From Pseudomonadota bacterium (GTDB lineage: Bacteria; Pseudomonadota; Alphaproteobacteria; Rhizobiales; Devosiaceae), in NCBI GenBank assembly GCA_023390785.1, contig JAEWCE010000343.1, positions 1-12,312 on the forward strand: a DNA stretch of 12,312 nucleotides, written 5' to 3'. Shown here piece after piece: positions 1 to 6,707 of this stretch. Positions within the stretch are counted from its first letter, which is position 1. Each line of letters begins with the position of its first letter. The notes beneath the pieces are model-generated. The model did no database searches and was not told the DNA's origin. It saw only the letters and a list, made by a program, of their open reading frames with translations. A program made the position numbers and the translations under genes.

Positions 1-1266
1 CCACAGACCCATCCACACGTCGAGGTCGTGCTTGCGGTACTTGTCGAGCCACTGGCCGCCATCGACCACCTGCAGGTTGAGGTTGATGCCGGCCTGCGCC
101 AGCGTCGACTGCACCGCCTGCGCGAACTCGGTATAGGGCGGCACATTCCACACCACGGTGTCGAGCGTGAACGGCAGCTTGACGCCGGATTCGGCGAGCA
201 GCGACTTGGCCTTGTCGAGATCGAGCTTGTAGGGCGTGTAGTCGATGCCGCCGCCCAGGAACCCGTCCGGGATCATCGTCTGGTGCACCTTCATGGTGCC
301 CTTGCCGATGGTGTCGGCCATGCCCTGGTAGTCGACCAGGTATTTGATGGCCTCGACGACCTTCGGGTTCTTGAGGTTCTCGTTCCGAAGGTTGAGGCCG
401 AAATAATAGATCGTCGTGTCGTTGCCCTGCAGGACATTGATGTCCTTGTTGCCCGCAATGGCGGCGAAATCGTCCGGCCCGAGCTTGTTGGCGACGTCGA
501 TGTCACCCTTTTCGAGCGCGAGCCGCTCGGTGGCGCTCTCCGGCATCTGCTGGAAGAAGAGCTTGGAAATGCCCGGCGCCGTCTGCCAGAAATTCGGGTT
601 CCTGCTCAACAGGATCGACTGCTTCGGCTCCCATTTGGTCAGCATGTAGGGGCCCGAGCCGGCCGAATTGGCCTGCTTCAACCAGGCATTGCCGAGGTCG
701 CCATTGACGTCGTGCGCCATGACGGTCTTGGAGTCGACGATGCCGCCGGTATAGGACGACAGCACGTAGAGCACGAAGCTGGGTGCATATTGCTGGTCGA
801 CGGTGAACTGCAGCGTGTCGTCGTCGAGCGCCTTGATCTTGTCCTTGACGTTGTCCTTGGTGAAGCCGAACTGCGTCAGGATGAACGAGATGCGGGTGTT
901 GAGCAGCACCGGGCGCTGCAGCGAGAACTCGGCATCGTGCGCCGTCACCGGATTGCCCGAGGCGAATTTCGCATCGCGGTTCATCTTGAAGGTGAAGGTC
1001 TTGCCGTCGTCCGACACGGTCCAGCTCTTGGCCAGCACCGGGATGATCTTGGTCGGATCGTTGATGTCGAAGGTGACCAGCGGCTGATAGATCTGCTGGC
1101 TGATCAGCACGCCGGCGACCTCGCTGACCTCGCCCGGATCGAGCGTGATCACGTCGTCGATCGCGTCGGCGACCACGAGGGTGTCCTTTGGCGTTGCGGC
1201 ATATGGGCTCGACGTGAACAGCGCCACGCCGAGAGCCACGCCGGCGAGCGCTTTGAATAGGCGCAT
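1..1266 (-). CDS. ABC transporter substrate-binding protein, family 5 (dipeptide/oligopeptide type), partial
   Basis: This is a periplasmic binding protein that would capture a peptide-like solute and deliver it to an ABC permease. It is open from an ATG at 1266 through the left window edge, giving 422 residues in one frame, so the C-terminal fifth or so of a normal 500-540-residue protein is missing. Residues 1-24 form a signal peptide (K5, hydrophobic core, cleavage near the PYAA stretch). Family 5 signatures follow: LDP at 42-44, LAKSW at 78-82, and the F-K-x-AKFASG-PVTA-D stretch at 93-111. An AGGGAGA Shine-Dalgarno lies 6 nt before the ATG. It is the third gene after an XRE-cupin regulator and a GAF protein on the same strand, with permeases probably beyond the edge. 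The family is clear; the ligand (peptide, opine, amino-acid derivative) cannot be read from sequence. Confidence 0.93.
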   Translation of the reverse strand, partial: MRLFKALAGVALGVALFTSSPYAATPKDTLVVADAIDDVITLDPGEVSEVAGVLISQQIYQPLVTFDINDPTKIIPVLAKSWTVSDDGKTFTFKMNRDAKFASGNPVTAHDAEFSLQRPVLLNTRISFILTQFGFTKDNVKDKIKALDDDTLQFTVDQQYAPSFVLYVLSSYTGGIVDSKTVMAHDVNGDLGNAWLKQANSAGSGPYMLTKWEPKQSILLSRNPNFWQTAPGISKLFFQQMPESATERLALEKGDIDVANKLGPDDFAAIAGNKDINVLQGNDTTIYYFGLNLRNENLKNPKVVEAIKYLVDYQGMADTIGKGTMKVHQTMIPDGFLGGGIDYTPYKLDLDKAKSLLAESGVKLPFTLDTVVWNVPPYTEFAQAVQSTLAQAGINLNLQVVDGGQWLDKYRKHDLDVWMGLW

Positions 1267-1325
1267 GGCAGTCTCCCTGTTGAATGCATGATGACTCCGG
1301 CTCATGCGGCCGGTTGGCAGAATTT

Positions 1326-1820
1326 TCATCGCGTGCCGATCTCCGGATAGGTGAAGATCAGCGCCGCGAGCGGCAGCAGCGCGTTGACGGCGCCCAGAAC
1401 ATCGGGCGTGAAGATGCCGGCATCGCCGAGCAGGTTCACCGTGCCGCGCGTCGACCCGCCGATGACGATGGGCATGCACAGCGTCGCACCGTACCCCATG
1501 GCCTCGAGCTCGGCCGTTTCGGGAATATAGACCGCCATTTCAGCCGGGCTGTTGCCGACGATCGGCAGCTTGTCGACATAGATGCGGCGCGACCACAGGG
1601 CCTCATCGATCGGGTCGAACGCCCCCAGCGGAAAGTGTTTCGGATCGGACGTGCCGATGCGGCGCGTGATCTTCCGTTCGGGCACCGCCGCGAGCCAGGT
1701 GACGGTGCGCACCTTCGGCAGGTCGAGCAGCAGCCCATTGAGCACGTCGAGCAGCGCGTCCGGTCCGCTGGCGAGGGCGGCGCTGAGGTGCGTGGCGGTT
1801 TCGGGATCGAGCGGGATCAT
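1326..1820 (-). CDS. small GAF-domain protein (probable ligand sensor)
   Basis: A 164-residue protein made almost entirely of one GAF-like fold. I see a VRTVTWLAA strand near residue 38, a GTSDPKHFPLGAFDPID loop, and a C-terminal half with GYGATLCMPIVI followed by GGSTRGTVNLLGD, the usual paired strands of a GAF core. There is no output domain, membrane segment or signal peptide, so it is a cytosolic single-domain protein. The ATG at 1820 overlaps the TGA of the upstream XRE-cupin gene as ATGA, so translation is probably coupled; this decides the start over an in-frame upstream codon at 1850. It lies 59 bp before the binding-protein gene. From my memory of family patterns, such short GAF proteins occur beside XRE-cupin regulators and peptide ABC transporters. 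A sensing role for the imported ligand is inference. Confidence 0.85.
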   Translation of the reverse strand: MIPLDPETATHLSAALASGPDALLDVLNGLLLDLPKVRTVTWLAAVPERKITRRIGTSDPKHFPLGAFDPIDEALWSRRIYVDKLPIVGNSPAEMAVYIPETAELEAMGYGATLCMPIVIGGSTRGTVNLLGDAGIFTPDVLGAVNALLPLAALIFTYPEIGTR

Positions 1821-2419
1821 GACTGGAACAACTGCATGGTGCCGACCCACAATTCGATGGCCGTCTCGGCCCCGATATTGGTGCGCCGATGTGGCTTGTG
1901 CGCGTCGAAGTGCAGCGTATCGCCGGCCCCGAGCTCGTAGCTCACCCCATCGACTTCGTAGAGCATATGCCCGGCGACCAGGTAGATGAAGTCCTCGCCG
2001 TCGTGGCTCATCATTTCCGAGGCATGCCCGGGCAGCACATGGGTGAGGCAGGCATTGAGCTTGGCCTCGGCAAAGCCCGGCTCGAGGAATTCATAAAAGC
2101 GCGTATTGCCCGTGCCCGCCTCGAACAGCGGTCGCTTGCCGGCGCGGGTGACGACGTTATGCCGGCCCGAAGGCGGCTGCGCCACGAACATGTCGACCGA
2201 GCAGTCGAGGGCCTTGGCGACATTGTAGAGCGAGCTGAGCGACGGCGTCGAAATTCCGCGCTCGATCTGGCTGATGAAGCCGATGGTGAGGCCGGCCTCG
2301 TCGGCCACCTGCTGCATGGTCTTGCCGAGCGCCTTGCGCCGGGCGCGGATGCGCGCGCCCAAGGCCGTGCCGTCATCGGGCAGCCCCAGCTCCACCGGCC
2401 ATGCCGCGCCCCTACCCAT
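1817..2419 (-). CDS. XRE-family HTH transcriptional regulator with C-terminal cupin domain
   Basis: A 200-residue regulator. Residues 18-75 form an XRE helix-turn-helix (GARIRARRKALGKTMQQVAD, then GFISQIERGISTPSLSSLYNVAKAL). Residues 125-195 form a cupin_2 barrel (VLPGHASE, GEDFIYLVAGHMLYEVDG, YELGAGDTLHFDAHKPHR), which in this family senses a small molecule. Length and order match SutR/PuuR-like XRE-cupin regulators. I chose the ATG at 2419; an in-frame GTG at 2431 and TTG at 2446 are alternatives, because no start has a well-spaced Shine-Dalgarno. A predicted promoter and overlapping palindrome lie immediately upstream, which argues against starts further upstream. The gene overlaps the GAF gene by ATGA and heads an operon with it and the ABC binding protein, so it probably controls their uptake system and itself. 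Confidence 0.92.
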   Translation of the reverse strand: MGRGAAWPVELGLPDDGTALGARIRARRKALGKTMQQVADEAGLTIGFISQIERGISTPSLSSLYNVAKALDCSVDMFVAQPPSGRHNVVTRAGKRPLFEAGTGNTRFYEFLEPGFAEAKLNACLTHVLPGHASEMMSHDGEDFIYLVAGHMLYEVDGVSYELGAGDTLHFDAHKPHRRTNIGAETAIELWVGTMQLFQS

Positions 2420-2445
2420 GCCCGTTCGCACTGCCCTCGTGCCCA

Positions 2446-2464
2446 ACTTTAGTGACACTAAAGT
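2446..2464. promoter_or_regulatory. perfect 19-bp palindrome over the -10, putative operator
   Basis: ACTTTAGTG and CACTAAAGT flank a single central base, a 9+1+9 perfect inverted repeat. It covers the whole predicted -10 hexamer of the XRE-cupin gene and extends to the likely transcription start. It is AT-rich in a strongly GC-rich background. A dimeric HTH protein bound here would block RNA polymerase, so autoregulation by the adjacent XRE-cupin protein is the simplest reading. No second copy was noticed in the window. Confidence 0.6.
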
Positions 2465-2485
2465 CGGGCGCAGAACGGAAGTCAA
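2457..2485 (-). promoter_or_regulatory. sigma-70-like promoter of the XRE-cupin/GAF/ABC operon
   Basis: On the minus strand TTGACT (2485-2480) is separated by exactly 17 nt from TTTAGT (2462-2457). The -35 matches consensus at five of six positions and the -10 at four of six. The predicted start near 2450 leaves a leader of about 30 nt before the ATG at 2419. This is a prediction from spacing and sequence only. Confidence 0.6.
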
Positions 2486-2534
2486 CCATTCCCGCCCCGT
2501 CCCATCGTCGGTCCGGCCCCCATCCCCCTTCGAC

Positions 2535-2569
2535 AAGGCGGGCCCGCAGTGGGGTGGAGTGTCCGCCTT
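2535..2569 (-). terminator. possible weak hairpin at the end of the SDR gene
   Basis: AAGGCGG and CCGCCTT form a 7-bp inverted repeat with a 21-nt GC-rich loop. The SDR stop codon lies in the upstream arm. No U-tract follows on the minus strand, so it is at best a weak or factor-assisted terminator. The loop region could equally be part of a dispersed intergenic repeat. Confidence 0.25.
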
Positions 2570-3530
2570 ACCCCTGCTCCGCCGCAATCGTCCTGAGCAG
2601 CGCCTCGCGCTCCGGCACGATCTCGGCAAACCCCAGTTCCTGGCGAATGCGCGATGTGTCGAGAGTCAACGGATAGCGCAGATCCGAGGCGTCGGCGCGG
2701 TCCGCCAGCAGGGCGCGCTTGTCGGGTGGCACCTCCACCACCTCGATCGGGCGGCTGAGCACCACCGCAAAGCTGAGCAGCCACTCGACCGGCGTCCGCA
2801 CGAAATCCTGCCCGACATTGTAGACACGCCCCGCCGCCTGCGGCGCGGTGGCGGCCAGCGCGATGGCCTCGCCCACATCCTCGACATAGCCGTAGGAATT
2901 GGGCCAGCGCGCTGCCCGCTGGTCGATCTCGACCACCCCGCCGCGCCGAACGGCATCGATTGCCCACCCGAAGCGGTGCTGCTTGTCGCCCGGCCCGAAT
3001 ACCATCGGGGCCCGGATCACGGTGGTGGCAAACCGCCCATCCCCGGCCGTCGCCTCCTCGAGGATGATCTTGTCGTAATCCTCCAGCATGTCGTTCTCGA
3101 CCCCCTTGGGCCGCCGCTCGTTCTGCTGGTAGGGGTAGCGGAACTGGCGCAGGGGATCGTCCTCCCTGGCCGGCGCCGCCTGCACCGGTGGCGTGTCGCG
3201 CCGGAGCAGCCCGCCATAATTGGCATAGACGTCGACCGAGCTCAGCAGCACATAGCGCCCGCCGATCGCCCCCATCGCCTCCAGCATTGGCGCGCTATTG
3301 CCGAGCCCGAGCGCGAAGATGTCGATGACGGTGTCGACGCCGTGCTGCTGGAAGATTTCAACCAGCCGCCGCCCGTCCTGCCGGTCGGCGGCGATGAAGC
3401 GCGCGCCATCGGGCACCGCAACCGGGTGCCGGCCGCGTGCCAGCACCAGCGGCTCGAGCCCGCGCGCCAGCAGCCGCCGCACCACGGCGCTGCCGATGAA
3501 TCCCGTCCCGCCACAAACCGCGACCGCCAT
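2568..3530 (-). CDS. NAD-dependent epimerase/dehydratase-like extended SDR
   Basis: A 320-residue extended short-chain dehydrogenase/reductase. The Rossmann nucleotide motif GGTGFIG (7-13) begins directly after the ATG at 3530, which supports that start over an in-frame TTG at 3590. Further family marks are LSSVDVY (96-102), IRAPMVFGPGD (172-182), SYGYVEDVGEAI (about 212-223) and NVGQDFVRTP. The normal YxxxK active site is not obvious: the best candidate is EDYDKIILEE (152-154), with only one residue between Tyr and Lys. It may therefore be a binding or atypical enzyme. It follows the HWE kinase by 91 bp on the same strand and precedes the XRE operon, which has its own promoter. Shine-Dalgarno support is weak. 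Substrate unknown; nucleotide sugars or related carbonyl compounds are typical for the fold. Confidence 0.88.
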   Translation of the reverse strand: MAVAVCGGTGFIGSAVVRRLLARGLEPLVLARGRHPVAVPDGARFIAADRQDGRRLVEIFQQHGVDTVIDIFALGLGNSAPMLEAMGAIGGRYVLLSSVDVYANYGGLLRRDTPPVQAAPAREDDPLRQFRYPYQQNERRPKGVENDMLEDYDKIILEEATAGDGRFATTVIRAPMVFGPGDKQHRFGWAIDAVRRGGVVEIDQRAARWPNSYGYVEDVGEAIALAATAPQAAGRVYNVGQDFVRTPVEWLLSFAVVLSRPIEVVEVPPDKRALLADRADASDLRYPLTLDTSRIRQELGFAEIVPEREALLRTIAAEQG

Positions 3531-3621
3531 GCCCGACTCGCTTCCACCGATGCGGGCCGGACCAGACCATGCCGCGACGGTGACCGGCAAGTCGGTCGAT
3601 CGGCGCGGGCGGTGAAGTGTC

Positions 3622-4584
3622 TCAGGCTGCCGGCGCCGTCAGCCGCCAGTGCAATCCCGGGGCGGAGAAGTCGAGCTCGACCGAGGCGCCGAACGCGCTC
3701 GACACCATGTCGACGATCACCCGGTGGCCGAACCCCTTGTGCTTGGGGGGCTCTACCGGATTGGGGGTGTGCTCGCGCCAGTCGACGCTCCAGCCGCCCC
3801 CTTCGGGCACCTCCCAATGCAATTGTACCTGCCCCTCCGGCACGCTCAGCGCACCGTATTTGAGGCTGTTGGTGGACAATTCGTGCAGCGCCATGCCCAG
3901 CGCCTGCGCCCCATGCGAGGCAATGCGCAGGCGTGGCCCCGAGGTGACGACGCGCGCGCCCAGCGAATCCGGAATGAAGGCGAGCTGCGCCTGCACCAGC
4001 TCGTCGAGCCACACGCCCTCCCAGTCGTTGCGCAACAGCAGGTCGTTGCTCGCCCCCAGGCTGAGCAGCCTCTGATCGAGCGCCTGCACGAACCGCTCAG
4101 GTTCGGTGCCGCGCGCCGTCTGCCGTGCCAGTGCCTGCACCACGGTCAGCAGGTTCTTGGTGCGATGGTTGAGCTCGCCCATCAGCATGCGGCTGCGCGC
4201 CTCGGCCGCCAGTTGCTCGGTGATGTCGGTGTTGACCCCGGTCATGCCCAGGAAGCTGCCGTCGTCGGCAAAGCGCGGATTGGCTTCGGTGCGCATCGTC
4301 CGGTAGGCGCCGTCGGCGCGCCGGTAACGCGCCTCGACCACGAACGGCGTATGCGTGACCATGGCCTCGGCGAACGGCCCGCTCAACACGCCGACATCGT
4401 CCGGATGCACCGTCGACGTCCAGTCGAAATCCTCGAGGCGCACCGGGTTGACGCCCCAGAAATCGCGCAACGCCTTGTTGAGGAACATGCATTTGCCCTC
4501 GGCGTCGCCCATCCACAGCATGGCGGGCGACGTTTCGGCAATGGCTCGAACCAGGCTCGCGGAGTCGCCTTCGGACAACGGCAC
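3622..4584 (-). CDS. PAS-domain HWE-family sensor histidine kinase (orphan)
   Basis: A 320-residue soluble kinase. Residues 6-130 are a PAS domain (SPAMLWMGDAEGKCMFLNKA, VHPDDV, YRRADGAYRTM, a PAC-like GMTGVNTDITEQ). The phosphoacceptor region is GELNHRTKNLLTVVQALAR with His140. The N-box HELSTNSLKYG is at 234-244, the WRE motif that names the HWE family at 269-271, and a glycine box GFGH near 284. No transmembrane segment or receiver domain is present, and no response regulator lies in the window, so it is an orphan here. I chose the GTG at 4584 because AAAGGG sits 7 nt upstream; the in-frame TTG at 4602 has no such site. Such kinases often act in general stress or light signalling in alphaproteobacteria, but the signal here is unknown. 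Confidence 0.92.
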   Translation of the reverse strand: MPLSEGDSASLVRAIAETSPAMLWMGDAEGKCMFLNKALRDFWGVNPVRLEDFDWTSTVHPDDVGVLSGPFAEAMVTHTPFVVEARYRRADGAYRTMRTEANPRFADDGSFLGMTGVNTDITEQLAAEARSRMLMGELNHRTKNLLTVVQALARQTARGTEPERFVQALDQRLLSLGASNDLLLRNDWEGVWLDELVQAQLAFIPDSLGARVVTSGPRLRIASHGAQALGMALHELSTNSLKYGALSVPEGQVQLHWEVPEGGGWSVDWREHTPNPVEPPKHKGFGHRVIVDMVSSAFGASVELDFSAPGLHWRLTAPAA

Positions 4585-4686
4585 GTCACAACCCTTTGCC
4601 AATGGAGGCCGGCTGGCTCCGGCCCTCGATGATAGCGTGGCCGCGAGCCTCCCGCCACGGGGGTCGGCGCCGGGAACGACCGCGGC

Positions 4687-5431
4687 CTACGGCTCCTGCC
4701 AGCGCCAGTCGGCCGACCAGCCGAGTTCGGCCTTGGCTCGTTCGCTCGACACCGTCCCGTCGTCTTCGGCCACATTGTAGAGGCCCGGCGCACCGCGCTC
4801 GGCCGCCAGCACCGCCGCATGGGCGGCGGCATCGACGTGCAGCGGCCCCGCGCCGGAGGCCTGCCCGGCCCCGGTGCCCGGTCCGTAGAGGTCCGTAGAG
4901 CCGGCCATAACGGAGCACCAGGCCCACGAGCGGCGCCGCCAGAACCTGCTGCTCGAGGCTTGCGACTCCCCGTGCTGAAACGCCCGCCCGGCCCTCGGCC
5001 GTGACCGCAAGCGCATCGGCTTCGCGGTGCGGCAGTGGCCCGTCCGCATAGGCGAAGGCGATGCTCTGCGCCACGAGGCGGGTGGCGCCGGCCGCAACCG
5101 CCGCCGCCACCAGATTGCGCGTGCCCTCCTCGCGCAGGCGCGCATTGGCGATGCCCGCCGCGGTCATCCGGCTGGGATCGAGCCCGGCCGGCAGGTCGGT
5201 CAACTGGTGGATCACGATGTCGGGACCGGCCGCCACGACGGCCCGCAGCAGGGCCGGCGCGTCATACACATCGACCACCACCGGCTCGACGCCCGCCCCC
5301 GCCAGCGACGCCGCCTTGGCGGGAGCCCGCGTGGTGCCGATCACGCGCCAGCCCCTGGCCACCAGCATCGGCCCGAGTCGGCGGCCGATGGCGCCGGTTG
5401 CCCCGGCGAGAAAAACGGTATGATCTGTCAT
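4687..5431 (-). pseudogene. NAD-dependent epimerase-like SDR, frameshifted by a 10-bp tandem duplication
   Basis: The gene starts at ATG 5431 with TGGAGG 7 nt upstream, and the N-terminus holds a Rossmann motif, FLAGATGAIGRRLGP. The reading is normal down to VLRYGRLYGP, a conserved SDR landmark. There a 10-bp unit, GTCCGTAGAG on the plus strand, is present twice in a row and shifts the frame. Removing one copy restores RYGRLYGPGTGAGQASGAGP, then LHVDAAAHAAVLAAE, APGLYNVAEDDG and a C-terminal AKAELGWSADWRWQEP ending at TAG 4687, a coherent 244-residue protein. Without that, the shifted frame is an Arg-rich tail ending at 4586 (281 residues in total), one base before the kinase start. The Tyr-Lys catalytic pair is not evident even in the intact form. 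It may be a pseudogene, a reversible variant or an assembly error. Confidence 0.85.
4880..4900. repeat. 10-bp direct tandem duplication causing the frameshift
   Basis: GTCCGTAGAG occurs at 4881-4890 and again at 4891-4900, with one extra matching G at 4880 (2.1 copies). The unit length is not a multiple of three, so it changes frame by +1 within the SDR gene. Confidence 0.95.
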
Positions 5432-5472
5432 TGACTTGCCTCCAGTCCGCGGCCGCGCGCGCTGGGGGGCCG

Positions 5473-5501
5473 CAAAAGGAAAAGGGCCCTGCCGGGCCCT
5501 T
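5473..5501 (-). terminator. intrinsic terminator downstream of tRNA-Gly
   Basis: AAGGGCCC and GGGCCCTT form a perfect 8-bp stem around a 4-nt loop (5482-5501). On the minus strand it is followed by a pyrimidine tract, TTCCTTTT, giving the usual stem plus U-rich tail. It lies 28 bp after the tRNA 3' end and 50 bp before the frameshifted SDR start, so it should end the tRNA transcript. The near-perfect symmetry makes it possible in the other direction too, but the T-rich side fits the minus strand. Confidence 0.8.
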
Positions 5502-5528
5502 GTCGTCAGCGTCTGTCGCCGAAGGAAA

Positions 5529-5603
5529 TGGAGCGGGCGAAGGGATTCGAACCCTCGACCCTAACCTTGGCAAGGTTATGCTCTACCCCTGAGCTACACC
5601 CGC
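5529..5603 (-). tRNA. tRNA-Gly (anticodon GCC)
   Basis: The minus strand folds as a cloverleaf. The acceptor GCGGGTG pairs with CGCCCGC with one G-U pair. The D arm is GCTC-AGGGGTA-GAGC, the anticodon arm TAACC-TTGCCAA-GGTTA, and the T arm GAGGG-TTCGAAT-CCCTT. The anticodon is GCC, for glycine. The discriminator base is U and the CCA end is encoded (5531-5529). It reads codons GGC and GGU, with GGC dominant in this GC-rich genome. Confidence 0.97.
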
Positions 5604-5631
5604 ACTCCATGCCACGCCGACCGCCAATCTC

Positions 5632-5660
5632 TTGGCAGGGGGCGAAGCGCGGCCTATATG
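5632..5660 (+). promoter_or_regulatory. predicted promoter of the thioredoxin/LON/Trm112 operon
   Basis: TTGGCA (5632-5637) and TATATG (5655-5660) are separated by 17 nt. The predicted start near 5667 gives a leader of about 100 nt to the GTG at 5769. Because the -10 overlaps the in-frame ATG at 5658, that ATG cannot be the translation start of this transcript. Sequence-based prediction only. Confidence 0.45.
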
Positions 5661-5683
5661 CCCAATCGAAACCGCCTTTGCAA
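5655..5683 (-). promoter_or_regulatory. predicted promoter of tRNA-Gly, sharing its -10 with the divergent promoter
   Basis: On the minus strand TTGCAA (5683-5678) lies 17 nt from CATATA (5660-5655). These are the same six base pairs used as the -10 of the plus-strand promoter. The predicted start is about 45 nt upstream of the mature tRNA 5' end, a reasonable precursor leader. The -10 match is weak, so this is tentative. Confidence 0.35.
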
Positions 5684-5768
5684 CCCTGAATCCATCCGCT
5701 GCGGCGCCGCTGGCGTGAGCCCCCGACGGCATGCGACAAGGGGTGAACCGTCCGGAAAGAGCAGACCC

Positions 5769-6707
5769 GTGAACGTCAACCTGTCTTCGCCCACACCCGC
5801 CGCCCCGCCGGTCGCGCTGATCAAGGAATCGTCCGACCGCGCCTTCAAGGCCGATGTCATCGACGCCTCGCTCGAGGCGCCCGTGCTCGTGGATTTCTGG
5901 GCCCCCTGGTGCGGGCCCTGCCGCGCGCTGACCCCGACCATCGAGAAGGTGATCAACGAAAAGGCCGGCAAGGTGCGGCTGGTCAAGATCAACATCGACG
6001 AGAACCCCCAGATTGCCGGGCAACTCGGCGTGCAGTCGATCCCCAACGTCTTCGCCTTCGCCGGTGGCCGGCCGATCGACATGTTTCTGGGCAACATGCC
6101 CGAAACCGAAGTGCGCAAATTCGCCGACCGGGTGATCGCCGCGGCCGGGCCGGGCAAGCCCCGCGCCGGCTCGATCGAGGAAGAGATCAAGAACGCCCTG
6201 ACGGCGGCCGGGGAAGGTCTCAACGCCGGCGACCTCAACACCGCCGCCCAGATCTATGGCATGGTGCTGCAGCACCAGCCCGACAATGCCGAAGCCCTGC
6301 TCGGCATGGCCCGCGTCTATCTGAAGGCCGGCGAGCCCGAGCAGGCCCGGGCCGTGCTCGACACCGTGCCCGAGGCGGCCCGCAAGGGCGCCGACTACGT
6401 GTCGATCGCCGCCGAGCTGAAGCTGCTCGCCGAAGCCGCCGACCTCGGCGGTACCGCCGATCTCGCCCGCCGGCTCGAGGCCGCGCCCGACGACCATCAG
6501 ACCCGCTTCGATCTTGCCATCGCGCTCAATGCCGAAGGCAAACGCGAAGCGGCCGCCGAGCAATTGGTGGCGCTGATGCGCCGCGACCGCACCTGGCAGG
6601 ACGACGGTGCGCGCAAGAAGCTGCTCGACTTCTTCGAGGCCTGGGGCGCCAAGGACCCGGCCACGCTCAAGGGACGCCGGCTGCTGTCGGCGCTGTTGTT
6701 CTCGTAA
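5769..6707 (+). CDS. cnoX: CnoX-like thioredoxin-TPR chaperone (CXXC type)
   Basis: A 312-residue cytosolic protein. Residues 15-125 are a thioredoxin fold with the active site WCGPC (47-51), the conserved LVKINIDENP strand-loop and the cis-Pro motif QSIPNVFAF (Pro92). Residues 140-312 are helical TPR-like repeats (LNAGDLNTAAQIYGMVLQHQ, AEALLGMARVYLKAGEPEQA, ending LLSALLFS), the layout of E. coli CnoX/YbbN. E. coli CnoX lacks the full CXXC, so this version could combine holdase and redox activity, as I recall for alphaproteobacterial homologues. I chose GTG 5769, with GGAAAGAG 7 nt upstream; an in-frame ATG at 5658 falls in the predicted -10 and adds a non-thioredoxin-like tail. The stop is directly followed by the ATG of the LON-domain gene, so the two are surely co-transcribed. 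Confidence 0.92.
   Translation: MNVNLSSPTPAAPPVALIKESSDRAFKADVIDASLEAPVLVDFWAPWCGPCRALTPTIEKVINEKAGKVRLVKINIDENPQIAGQLGVQSIPNVFAFAGGRPIDMFLGNMPETEVRKFADRVIAAAGPGKPRAGSIEEEIKNALTAAGEGLNAGDLNTAAQIYGMVLQHQPDNAEALLGMARVYLKAGEPEQARAVLDTVPEAARKGADYVSIAAELKLLAEAADLGGTADLARRLEAAPDDHQTRFDLAIALNAEGKREAAAEQLVALMRRDRTWQDDGARKKLLDFFEAWGAKDPATLKGRRLLSALLFS

Noticed and set aside
28..1260. A 410-codon plus-strand open frame opposite the ABC binding protein
   Set aside because: It is an antisense artefact of GC-rich codon bias: His/Arg/Asp/Val-rich with no family features, while the minus strand encodes a clear binding protein with signal peptide and Shine-Dalgarno.
1286..1307. GCATGA/TCATGC inverted repeat between the GAF gene and the binding-protein gene
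   Set aside because: Only 6 bp with a 10-nt loop and no U-tract; too weak to call a terminator or operator.
2520..2560. GC-rich stretch after the SDR gene as a dispersed repeat
   Set aside because: Its appearance recalls intergenic repeat families, but no second copy is visible in this window, so it cannot be supported here.
2274..3863. A 529-codon plus-strand open frame
   Set aside because: It spans parts of three minus-strand genes and their promoter region, and its Arg/Pro/His-rich translation shows no domain.
4586..4686. C-terminal extension of the frameshifted SDR as a genuine protein tail
   Set aside because: The shifted frame is Arg/Gly-rich and without family similarity, while the restored frame gives conserved SDR motifs and a natural stop at 4687.
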